From assembly GCF_015206895.1 (NCBI RefSeq), contig NZ_JADEXU010000067.1:1-40694 (forward strand): a stretch of DNA of 40,694 bases. Direction: 5' to 3'. The notes under the pieces were generated by a model. That model saw nothing but the letters and a program-made list of their open reading frames with translations. It did not search any database and was not told the origin of the DNA. The position numbers were made by a program, and so were the translations under genes. The stretch comes from Nostoc sp. LEGE 12450 (lineage in GTDB: Bacteria > Cyanobacteriota > Cyanobacteriia > Cyanobacteriales > Nostocaceae). Of this stretch, positions 33,897 to 40,694 are shown piece after piece (the stretch's first letter is position 1; every line of letters starts with the position of its first letter).

Positions 33897-34688
33897 TTAT
33901 TTGGAATCACCAGACTCAGTTACCTGTAAATACTGTAACTGCTCAATAGATAACCCTGTCAATCTTGCTATCTGTTCTAATGGCATACCAGTATTAAAAA
34001 GGTTGCTTGCCACTTCAAGTAAAGCTTCAGCTTTCCCCTCGGCTTTCCCTTCGGCTTTACCTTCTTGTAAAATATCTTGATAAATCACTGACTCGCGCAT
34101 AATGTCTGACCTCAAAACTCGTCTAATAACCTCTTTATCTAATACTAAACCAGCTAAAATAGCCGTGGAAGCGGCAATATTACTTTGAGTTCTTGATTCT
34201 GTAATACCATTAATTTCACGCGCCACTTCATTTAGTATAACTTCTGGTTTAAGTGTACTACTCAACACTGCCAAAGGTAAAAGTCCAGGTGTTCTCAAAA
34301 ATACCTCGGTTGGTTGTTCCCAAAGTCTTATAACTGCAAATTCATGGCGTGTTCCAGCAATTGTAAATGTATTTTGTTGCACCAAATCCGAATTTGTCTG
34401 CTTGAGGTAAATTACAACTTGATGCATTGATTTGTGTGGAAAACGGCGATACACTCGCAATCGATAGTCAATCATCCGAAAAGGAATTTCTGCATCCACT
34501 TGGGTTTGAAATTCCAAATGCAAGATGGTTTGCTCCGACTGTAGCAGAATTAAGGCATCAGCACGAATGGGTTCGATAGATAATTCTTTTGGACTTAGTT
34601 CGGTTAAGGTAATGGGTTCGCCTAATAACCAAGTGGCGAAGTCGCTGGAGAAATTTTCAGCTAAGAATTTACAGATATTGTCAAACAT
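33897..34688 (-). CDS. Rpn-family / DUF4351-like PD-(D/E)XK nuclease
   Basis: A 263-residue protein of the large Rpn/transposase-associated nuclease group common in cyanobacteria. The catalytic-type signature is D44 (RADALILLQ) and E59-x-Q61 (LHLEFQTQ), then RMIDYRLRVYRRFP. The C-terminal third contains the reiterated EGKAEGKAEGKAE (near residue 220; 12-bp DNA repeats) followed by a helical LTGLSIEQLQYLQ tail. Members are thought to cleave DNA and promote recombination, or to defend against phage in some cases; not shown here. The number of EGKA units often varies between strains. Confidence 0.85.
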   Translation of the reverse strand: MFDNICKFLAENFSSDFATWLLGEPITLTELSPKELSIEPIRADALILLQSEQTILHLEFQTQVDAEIPFRMIDYRLRVYRRFPHKSMHQVVIYLKQTNSDLVQQNTFTIAGTRHEFAVIRLWEQPTEVFLRTPGLLPLAVLSSTLKPEVILNEVAREINGITESRTQSNIAASTAILAGLVLDKEVIRRVLRSDIMRESVIYQDILQEGKAEGKAEGKAEALLEVASNLFNTGMPLEQIARLTGLSIEQLQYLQVTESGDSK

Positions 34689-34760
34689 TTGAGAATTTTA
34701 CCAAACAGATCGCTCATTCGCTATTTATCTGCAATTATTTAATCCAAACATCTATATATT

Positions 34761-35147
34761 CTAATTTTCATAAATCTCTAATGGCAAATTATCTGGATCT
34801 TGAAAAAAAGTAAATTTCTTGCCTGTAATTTCATCAACTCTGATATTTTCTACTTCTAATCCTTTAGATTTTAAATAAAAAACAGTTTGCTCAACATCAT
34901 CAACTTGAAAAGCAAGATGTCTTAAACCGCAAGACTCTGGTTTACTAGCCCGTTCTGGAGGATTTGGGAAAGAGAATAGTTCGATTTGAGTATTCTCTGC
35001 AACTTTTAAATCTAATTTATAAGAATTTCTTTCAGCGCGAAAAGTCTCTTGAATAATTGAAAAGCCTAAAACTTCTACATAAAATTTTTTGGAGCGATCG
35101 TAGTCAGAACAAATAATCGCTACATGATGAATGCCTGTAGTTTTCAT
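34761..35147 (-). CDS. VOC family (glyoxalase I-like) protein
   Basis: A 128-residue metalloprotein with two beta-alpha-beta-beta-beta modules. Metal-ligand candidates: H7 or H8 (GIHHVAIICSDYDRSKKFYV), E in IELFSFP, H in LRHLAFQVDD and E in PLEIYEN, matching the GloA2/YaeR subgroup. Possible roles are lactoylglutathione lyase or another small-metabolite enzyme; the gene context gives no hint. ATG 35147 is the only sensible start. Confidence 0.88.
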   Translation of the reverse strand: MKTTGIHHVAIICSDYDRSKKFYVEVLGFSIIQETFRAERNSYKLDLKVAENTQIELFSFPNPPERASKPESCGLRHLAFQVDDVEQTVFYLKSKGLEVENIRVDEITGKKFTFFQDPDNLPLEIYEN

Positions 35148-35238
35148 GTGTACTTCTCAAGCTAACAACCATTTACCTGTAGCACTTTTAGCAGAGTTTT
35201 ACTAGTTTTTGCAAGATAAGGGCTTTAGCAAGGTGCAT

Positions 35239-35368
35239 CGCATCATTGAACTACCTAACCGCTATGAAACTATTGCCCCATCAGGGATTACTACTCTCTG
35301 CGGCAGCATTGCTACGTGATGCAGGTATTGCAAAATTATTTTTATACATGGAATCAGCAACGCCCTAA
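35239..35368 (+). pseudogene. Relic of a DUF433-DUF5615 toxin-antitoxin junction
   Basis: One frame (35239 onwards) reads RIIELPNRYETIA, the C-terminal end I know from DUF433 antitoxins. In an overlapping frame, ATG 35264 begins MKLLPHQGLLLSAAALLRDA, the N-terminus of a DUF5615 PIN-like toxin (normally MKLLLDQGLPLSAAALLRDAG); it degenerates after about 24 residues and stops at 35366-35368. The overlap of the two frames is as in intact pairs. The rest of both genes is missing, and the conserved first Asp of the toxin (LDQ to PHQ) is lost. Confidence 0.75.
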
Positions 35369-35411
35369 ATTGGATTGTTTGCTGCGGAGCTTTTGGTTGT
35401 GAGCGATCGCT

Positions 35412-35817
35412 TTATATTGAAATAATCTGGATTTCCGTTACTCGGTGCATTGGTTTGGTTGGCTTTTCAGTAGTGATCAGTTGATCGGCTTGAATTTGGA
35501 GAGCAGCCGCCACAAGAAGTGCATCCATTGCAGCTAAACCGTAAGTACAGGCAATTTCAGAAGCATTCTGTATAATTTGCTCTAAGTCAGTTGCCCAGTG
35601 GATGACAGCACTAAAAAATGTTTCGTAAAATTCTGCAACGCCCTTGTTGCTTGTTAAAAGTTGCTTTAGGCAAGACTTCTAACTGAACGAAGCTACTTGA
35701 GACAAACTCCAGATTTTCATCGTTAAGAATTTGATTTGCTCTGATGCTGACTGACTGAATGCCACAGAAAGCGCTGATCAGTACACCAGAGTCTATGTAA
35801 GTCTTCTTACGACTCAC
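35412..35817 (-). pseudogene. PIN-domain (VapC-like) toxin, frameshifted
   Basis: The frame starts at GTG 35817, overlapping the antitoxin stop, and reads VSRKKTYIDSGVLISAFCG to LPKATFNKQQ. At GGG (35641-35643) it shifts: the following conserved part, VAEFYETFFSAVIHWATDLE to LITTEKPTKPMHRVTEIQ, is only readable in another frame down to the stop at 35412. The total of 406 bases is one more than a multiple of three, so a single inserted base explains it. Both halves together make a normal PIN nuclease of about 134 residues with DSG and AAMDALLVAAA. The unshifted frame stops at 35611. The product should be inactive unless frameshifting occurs. Confidence 0.85.
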
Positions 35818-36067
35818 GAAATCCACCGCGACGTTCAGCAAGTTCAACTTCAATTTCGTCTTCGTTGAGAAGTTGTAATCCAGCAGCGATCGCTCTTTGT
35901 CGGATTGACCATAATTTTTTGGCTAAGGGTGTTTGTGGCACAAAATCACATTCGGAGGGTGTTGTTTCTGGCTCAGATTTAAGTAGTTCAACAAACTCCA
36001 AAACTTTTTGTTGCTTTTGGGGTGTGAGTTGTCGCCAGTGTTCAAGTAGTTCAACTTCATTACCCAT
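35807..36067 (-). CDS. Antitoxin of the PIN-domain toxin (DUF2281/VapB-like)
   Basis: An 86-residue protein with the helical signature LLEHWRQLTPQKQQKVLEFV near the N-terminus, a Pro/Ser linker and a C-terminal toxin-binding-like segment LAKKLWSIRQRAIAAGLQLL...EIEVELAERRGG. Small proteins of this form pair with PIN toxins in cyanobacteria. The stop codon (35807-35809) overlaps the toxin GTG start (35815-35817), indicating one transcript with coupled translation. The frame is complete although the toxin is frameshifted. Confidence 0.82.
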   Translation of the reverse strand: MGNEVELLEHWRQLTPQKQQKVLEFVELLKSEPETTPSECDFVPQTPLAKKLWSIRQRAIAAGLQLLNEDEIEVELAERRGGFRES

Positions 36068-36227
36068 AAGTACAACGCTCGTGAATGATTTTTCTATTTT
36101 AGTGGCACAAGCCTTATTTCCTGTTCCCTGCTATAAAATTTTGCTTGGAGTAGAATCGTCTTTTATCAACTTGGCATGGAACAATATACATTGACGATGA
36201 TTTTCGCAAGGAGCTAGAGTTACTTCC

Positions 36228-36449
36228 ATGAAATTAGATCGCATTACCAGCAATCTCAATCGCATGAATGGACAACCCTCTATTCGTAATCTTCGGCTTA
36301 CCGTTCGTCGGGTGATTGAGTTATTAGCTACCTACCCTAATCGTGAAGAATTGCTTCAGGAGTTTCCCGAATTAGAAGATGAAGATATTCAGCAAGCCTT
36401 AATTTTTGCATCGTCCTACTTGAGCGATCGCTATTCCTGTGAGTCGTGA
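36228..36449 (+). CDS. DUF433 antitoxin-like protein, C-terminus replaced by repeat sequence
   Basis: A 73-residue DUF433 protein (RITSNLNRMNGQPSIRNLRL, then VRRVIELLATYPNREELLQEFPELEDEDI), a small DNA-binding fold that neutralises DUF5615 toxins. Intact relatives end ...SSYLDDRIIELPNRYETIA; this copy ends SSYLSDRYSCES, and the last eight codons are the first bases of the HIP1-rich repeat array. No toxin follows. AAGGAG lies about 14 bases upstream of the ATG. It is probably a decayed antitoxin, though the DNA-binding part remains whole. Confidence 0.78.
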   Translation: MKLDRITSNLNRMNGQPSIRNLRLTVRRVIELLATYPNREELLQEFPELEDEDIQQALIFASSYLSDRYSCES

Positions 36450-36640
36450 TAGGCGATCGCCTCAATTATCTATCTGCTAAAGGCTTTGCGGTATGCGATC
36501 GCATCAACAATCTATCTCCTGAAGGCGATCGCTATTCCTGTGAGTCGTGATTTTTAGGCGTTCGCCTCAACAATCTATCTTTTAAAGGCGATCGCTATTC
36601 CTGTGAGTCGTGATTTCTAGGCGATCGCTCTTTTGCTCTT
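36423..36640. repeat. HIP1-rich tandem repeat array
   Basis: Three units start with GCGATCGCTATTCCTGTGAG TCGTGAT at 36424, 36525 and 36588, each followed by AGGCGATCGCCT-like and CAATCTATCT sequence; the full period is about 63 bp (36524-36586). A variant half unit lies at 36485-36522. The first unit supplies the C-terminal codons of the DUF433 gene. Confidence 0.85.
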
Positions 36641-36723
36641 ATATATATCGTATATTAGATATTGGAGCCTAGATCAAATGTCTAGACTTTTAAACTTCAT
36701 GTAATTACTACAAGAATTTAACC

Positions 36724-37365
36724 GTGATTACAAATGCTAGTAGCCTTACCCTTGGCGCTCTCCGTCAAACTTTTGGCTTGAGACTAGACTCTAGTGATCG
36801 CTTTTTTGATGAATGGTTAAATAATGCGCCGACTCTAACCGAAGCGGAACTACAAGGACTAGATCGCCTCACTCGAAACTATACCTATCTCAGTCAAGAA
36901 GAACCACCTCTCGAAGAAATTGTTAAGCTTGTAGTTATATCACCATTGCTAGATTTAGCAGGTTTCTATCAGTTTCCTTTTTTGGTAAAAGCAGAAGTAA
37001 GTACCAGTATCGAAGTTGCAGACGAAGCTAATGCTATTGCAGTTCAAGGCAGGATTGATATTTTGGTGATTCAAGATAGTTTTTGGATTTTGGTAATCGA
37101 GTCAAAGCCTGCAAGACTAGACGTTACGGCGGGAATTCCTCAAGCACTTACTTATTTGTTGAGCGCTCCCAACTTACAGTCAAGTTGTTATGCAATGGTT
37201 ACAAACGGAAGAGAAGTATTGTTTTTGAAATGCGATCGCCACCAAAATGTCCCTCAATATACTAGATCGCATACTTATCGGTTACTTGAAAATACATCAG
37301 AACGTATCCAAGTTTTGCAGGGACTTAAACAAATTGGAGCTTATATTGGCGATTTGAGGAGTTAG
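36724..37365 (+). CDS. HsdR N-terminal domain-like PD-(D/E)XK protein
   Basis: A 213-residue protein resembling only the nuclease domain of type I restriction R subunits: no helicase part is present. The catalytic-type residues are D112 (GRIDILVI) and E126-x-K128 (VIESKPARLD), with an earlier Glu near 65. Such stand-alone proteins are common in cyanobacteria, often annotated as restriction endonuclease subunit R; activity is unproven. The start is GTG 36724, since no ATG precedes the conserved LTLGALRQTFGL region. It lies on the opposite strand from hsdS/hsdM and cannot replace a full HsdR motor. A copy of the HIP1-rich repeat begins at its stop codon. Confidence 0.82.
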   Translation: MITNASSLTLGALRQTFGLRLDSSDRFFDEWLNNAPTLTEAELQGLDRLTRNYTYLSQEEPPLEEIVKLVVISPLLDLAGFYQFPFLVKAEVSTSIEVADEANAIAVQGRIDILVIQDSFWILVIESKPARLDVTAGIPQALTYLLSAPNLQSSCYAMVTNGREVLFLKCDRHQNVPQYTRSHTYRLLENTSERIQVLQGLKQIGAYIGDLRS

Positions 37366-37415
37366 GCGATTGCTATTACTATGAGTCGTAATTTTTAGGC
37401 GATCGCTTAACAATT
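37364..37415. repeat. Extra copy of the HIP1-rich repeat
   Basis: GCGATTGCTATTACTATGAG followed by TCGTAATTTTTAGGCGATCG is a diverged copy of the 63-bp unit at 36524. It begins at the stop codon of the HsdR_N-like gene, just as the main array begins inside the end of the DUF433 gene. Confidence 0.75.
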
Positions 37416-37698
37416 ATTGATCTTTACTCATCAAAGTTAGTCCCCTTTTGAACAACTGGATTGATAACTAAGCCACAGATCGAGTTTATTTGCGATCGCT
37501 CGATTTTGTAAAAAATGCCAAAAATTGATCGCAGGCATAATAACATTAAAGTTATACAATCGCCAATTCCCGTTTTCTTAATTACCGCGAAAAGTTAGTT
37601 AATTATCAAACAATTGGTAGTTTGTAGCAGTAAGTCTTAGTTTCGCAAGATAAAGTTAAATCTTCTCTTCCTAGCTCCAAAATGTTCAGCAGCTAGAC
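37366..37698. other. Intergenic region between HsdR_N-like gene and hsdS
   Basis: These 333 bases separate two convergent genes. Apart from the repeat at the left end and one HIP1 octamer near 37495 I see no gene, hairpin or other signal. Confidence 0.6.
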
Positions 37699-39081
37699 TC
37701 ACAAAGTTTCTTCAATTTTCTTAGTTCCTAAAATTAATGCTTCAATTTCAGATTCAATTTCCTTTTTTTTACTTTCCGCTCTTTCACGTTCATGAGATAT
37801 AGTTTTATGTCCTTCTTTTAACCGAGACATAATATTTATCTGCGTCTTAACAGGTGGAAGTGGAATTTGTAGACTTCTAAGCTCTTCACTATTGATGTTT
37901 GCTTGTCCAATAATTTGACGACTGAGCGAGTCTATCTGCTGACGACCAATTCGACTATTTATAACATAAGTAATAAATTCAGGAATAGCTTTAGATTCAT
38001 CTACTGTTACTCTAATCAAATAGGATGCAAAGACATAAGCTCCATCTAAATTAAAAACAGCACATTTACCAACAAGCTCCTTGCTATTTGTTCGATTAAA
38101 CAAAATATCACCGTGGTTTAATAAAAGACTTTTTTGTTCTCTATCTGTTAGTTCAATATGTTTTAGTTTAGAGACTTCTAAAAAACCATTAACAAGATTA
38201 TTCATCCGTATGATTGGGATTCCTTGCTCTGTGATATTTGCTTTTACACTTGTACCATATTGAACACTTTTCAAAATTGAATTTAGCTCAATAACTGGGT
38301 AAACTCCTTGTGTAATATCTTCTCCACTTTGATTAGCTTGGTTATAGCTAACACTCCATCGCAAAAAATCTTTCCACCAAACAGCAAAAACTTTTGGGTA
38401 TTCATTGAGTGTTGAAGGCTTTAATCCCAGATCCTGAAAAAATCGCTCATCAATACTGGCTTTTAGTTGTTCAATTTCTTCATACGCTCCTTTGATTTTA
38501 GCTTGGGCGGTTTGATAGTGATTTACAATTGCTTGCTGAATAGCGATCGGTGGTAGCGGAATTTCAATTTGTTCTAATTGGTCAGGTTGAACTCGTTTTC
38601 GTCCACTTGCTCCACTAATCATGCTGTTGATAAGTTGCAAAAATTGTTGAGTTCTAAAAACAATCTTGATGTAGTCTGGCAGCGCAACATTTGGCAAGAC
38701 TTTATAAACAGGAAATTCACTACTGACAGCCGCAATATTCATATCATCAGGAATAATGCCAATTGCACCATTCCGAACGTCAATCTTGGAGTATATAACA
38801 TCGCCTGAAGTGGCAGAAAATAGTTTACCTTTAAATTCACTTTGTAAATCTCTTGGTTCAATGGAACCATCAAAATGCAAAGTGATTAGCTGAAGTGTGT
38901 CGAGGGGAAATTCTTTCCTATTAATTTCTAATTGATTACGCTGTAAAGCTGTATGAAGTGGTTTGATAAACTCTTTACGCCATTGCCATCCAATTTTAAA
39001 AAACGAATTAACACTCCAAATTTCCAAATCTTTAAACCATACACCAAAAGCTTTTGGTAATTTCTGAATTTCTGTTGTCAT
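37699..39081 (-). CDS. hsdS: Type I restriction-modification specificity subunit HsdS
   Basis: A 460-residue DNA-recognition subunit with two target-recognition domains (about residues 5-195 and 225-425) separated by conserved coiled-coil helices; each half would read one part of a bipartite DNA site. The halves end alike (QIEIPLPPIAIQQAIV and SLQIPLPPVKTQINIM) and begin alike (PKAFGVWFKDLEIWSV and PKVFAVWWKDFLRWSV), showing internal duplication. The ATGA overlap at 39078-39081 couples it to hsdM. The target sequence cannot be predicted. It needs HsdM to methylate and HsdR to cut. Confidence 0.94.
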   Translation of the reverse strand: MTTEIQKLPKAFGVWFKDLEIWSVNSFFKIGWQWRKEFIKPLHTALQRNQLEINRKEFPLDTLQLITLHFDGSIEPRDLQSEFKGKLFSATSGDVIYSKIDVRNGAIGIIPDDMNIAAVSSEFPVYKVLPNVALPDYIKIVFRTQQFLQLINSMISGASGRKRVQPDQLEQIEIPLPPIAIQQAIVNHYQTAQAKIKGAYEEIEQLKASIDERFFQDLGLKPSTLNEYPKVFAVWWKDFLRWSVSYNQANQSGEDITQGVYPVIELNSILKSVQYGTSVKANITEQGIPIIRMNNLVNGFLEVSKLKHIELTDREQKSLLLNHGDILFNRTNSKELVGKCAVFNLDGAYVFASYLIRVTVDESKAIPEFITYVINSRIGRQQIDSLSRQIIGQANINSEELRSLQIPLPPVKTQINIMSRLKEGHKTISHERERAESKKKEIESEIEALILGTKKIEETL

Positions 39082-40490
39082 GTTGCAGATTCCTCTAAAT
39101 TCAGCATAAATCTCTCAGGATTATTGCGAAAATCATGATACATATCGAGACAAGTAACATTGCAATTTGATGGTTGGTTATTATTGGGATAAAGTTCGTT
39201 TTGATCTTCTTCTCCCGTTGCTGTAATACCTACCTTATCAGCATCATAGAGAAATATCGGATAAGGAAATCTTTCTTTTAGCAAAGCACGGGCTTCGGCT
39301 TGCTTGATAGTTTCCATCTGTTTCAGATAAGCTTTTAATTCTTTTTGAAGAGTTTGTCTCAATTGAGTATTTTTCTCTTTCTTTGCGGTTGCGATTAATT
39401 CATTCAATCGATTAGTCTCTGCTGCAATTTCTTCGGCATATTTTTCATCAATTTCTGTTTTTGCTACAGTTTTCTTCGCATCAAAATCTTTTTGCTCTGC
39501 CTCAGTAAACTTTTGCATAAACAACAGCGATGCTTTAACACTAGCTCCCGACGAGAGAAATGTTTCTTGCGGTAAACTCACCACTGCTCGGATAAATGCC
39601 CGATCTTCGCAAAACTCTCGCACATAAGCTAACGAAGGATTATTAAAGATTCCTTCTGGTAACACAACAGCTAAACGTCCTCCTGCTTTGAGTAAAGACA
39701 AACACCGTTCGATAAACAAAATTTCAGTTTTAGTCTTACTGCTTGCATTTTTGGGTAACTCAAACAGTGAAGTAATCGACTTACCTACATTGGCTCGTAC
39801 TCGTTTCATCGCTTCTGTGTAGAGATTTCCAAAATCTTTTGTATACTGTTCCTCAACTTTTTCAGGAACTATAACGCTGGCTTCTTCGATTACGTCGGAC
39901 TCCTCCACATTTGCCCCAAAAGGCGGATTAGTCAGCACAATGTCAAAACGCTCTTCAAAAATACCGTTAATATTGATAAACCCATCATGATGATGCACAC
40001 CTCCATGACCATCGCCATGCATGATCATATTCATTTTGCTAGTACGCGCCATCCGATCATTAGCATCAGTCCCATAAATACAGCGATTTGCTAACTTCCA
40101 CAAGCGAGAACCTACTTTTTTCTGATCGATAGTTTTCTGAATCTCATCATATTTCTCTAGCCGCAATCTAGCTTTTTCCACATCATTCAAATCGTTGCGT
40201 TCTGCTAATTCTGACTTGAATTGTTCGTACTCTCTATCTGCATCCGCCAAAATTGCCTGTCGCACAATTTCAAAGACTCGAATTAAGAACCCACCCGATC
40301 CACTTGCAGGATCGCAGATTACATCACCTTCTTTGGGTTCCACCATGCGAATCATAAACTCTACAATGGATCGAGGCGTGAAAAATTGCCCAATCTCATC
40401 CCGAAAAGTACGACCTAAAAATCGTTCAAAAGCAATACCCTTAATGTCTTCGCTGGTATCTGAAAGATTGTATTTTTCTAGCAATTTCAC
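39078..40490 (-). CDS. hsdM: Type I restriction-modification N6-adenine methyltransferase HsdM, 5' incomplete
   Basis: The methyltransferase subunit, 470 residues from a GTG at 40490. The SAM motif DPASGSGGFLIR and catalytic NPPFG (VLTNPPFGANV) are present, with the FTPRSIVEFMI entry and the long helical C-terminus that docks HsdS. Family similarity continues upstream of the GTG: codons to 40622 read LKFCYIAENFSTHLLKQDY, then AVDRIFDENERIDLKFNTAK, but with no start codon, ending at a stop (40623-40625). The usual N-terminal helical domain (100 or more residues) is therefore absent or in another frame beyond the break. The gene may be a pseudogene or start at the GTG. Confidence 0.85.
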   Translation of the reverse strand: MKLLEKYNLSDTSEDIKGIAFERFLGRTFRDEIGQFFTPRSIVEFMIRMVEPKEGDVICDPASGSGGFLIRVFEIVRQAILADADREYEQFKSELAERNDLNDVEKARLRLEKYDEIQKTIDQKKVGSRLWKLANRCIYGTDANDRMARTSKMNMIMHGDGHGGVHHHDGFININGIFEERFDIVLTNPPFGANVEESDVIEEASVIVPEKVEEQYTKDFGNLYTEAMKRVRANVGKSITSLFELPKNASSKTKTEILFIERCLSLLKAGGRLAVVLPEGIFNNPSLAYVREFCEDRAFIRAVVSLPQETFLSSGASVKASLLFMQKFTEAEQKDFDAKKTVAKTEIDEKYAEEIAAETNRLNELIATAKKEKNTQLRQTLQKELKAYLKQMETIKQAEARALLKERFPYPIFLYDADKVGITATGEEDQNELYPNNNQPSNCNVTCLDMYHDFRNNPERFMLNLEESAT

Positions 40491-40694
40491 AATTGCTTTA
40501 GCTGTATTAAATTTGAGATCAATTCGCTCATTCTCATCAAAAATGCGATCTACTGCATAATCTTGTTTAAGTAAGTGGGTGCTAAAATTTTCCGCTATGT
40601 AACAGAATTTTAACCAGAGTTTTTAGAATTAAATTTTACACGTCGTGTACTGTAATTGCTTTTTTCCCCTCTAGCTTGAACGCCATTGATTACA

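Noticed and set aside
36423..36640. Possible CRISPR array
   Set aside because: The units are contiguous 63-bp copies with HIP1 palindromes, not short repeats with unique equal-length spacers, and no cas gene is present.
40636..40686. 17-codon minus-strand frame starting MAFKLEGKKA
   Set aside because: It is too short and has an in-frame stop just upstream; I see no family and treat it as chance.

Overview
The window looks like chromosome from a filamentous, probably heterocyst-forming cyanobacterium (Nostoc, Calothrix or a relative). I infer this from three things: the octamer GCGATCGC (HIP1) recurs throughout; seven-base tandem repeats of the Nostocales type sit in front of several genes; and the protein families are typical of that group (zinc-ribbon Ser/Thr kinases, Uma2 nucleases, DUF433 and PIN toxin-antitoxin genes, a HEAT-repeat NACHT protein, a DUF3865 protein). 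No rRNA, tRNA, CRISPR array or complete insertion sequence was found.

Layout. 0-2.7 kb: two tandem paralogous Ser/Thr kinases, the first cut by the window edge. 2.9-5.6 kb: an AMP-forming CoA-ligase-like enzyme and a Ca2+/H+ antiporter. 5.6-6.8 kb: a toxin-antitoxin locus with an intact antitoxin and a RelE-like toxin carrying an internal deletion, enclosed by a 96-bp direct repeat. 6.8-10.3 kb: a NACHT STAND ATPase with near-identical 105-bp HEAT repeats, divergent from a small membrane protein. 10.3-12.5 kb: palindromic repeats, an 11-unit minisatellite, a coiled-coil protein, a DUF6632 protein and a Uma2 nuclease. 12.6-15.6 kb: type 2 isopentenyl-diphosphate isomerase and SppA protease. 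15.7-20.3 kb: a two-gene operon of a heme-oxygenase-like (DUF3865) protein and a Rieske oxygenase, divergent from a dCache sensor histidine kinase. 20.3-28.1 kb: an HPP membrane protein, a bacterial dynamin, an LD-carboxypeptidase, an FAD-dependent dehydrogenase, a relic of a RecD2-type helicase, and an old-yellow-enzyme reductase. 28.5-33.8 kb: a small acidic protein and housekeeping genes (rlmL, a galU-like gene, hemW, a PIN/TRAM membrane protein). 33.9-37.7 kb: an accessory zone of an Rpn-like nuclease, a VOC protein, three toxin-antitoxin loci in different stages of decay, HIP1-rich repeats and a solitary HsdR_N-like protein. 37.7-40.7 kb: type I restriction-modification genes hsdS and hsdM, where hsdM appears to lack its N-terminus.

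How it fits together. The stable part is ordinary cyanobacterial metabolism and envelope biology. The accessory parts (6-11 kb and 34-40.7 kb) are defence and stability genes, many of them broken: a deleted RelE toxin, a frameshifted PIN toxin, a split DUF433/DUF5615 pair, a 5'-incomplete hsdM with no hsdR in view. Repeats lie at several of the breakpoints. The most promising uncharacterised units are the DUF3865-Rieske operon with its divergent sensor kinase, and the NACHT-HEAT protein with a repeated 10-bp motif around its start.
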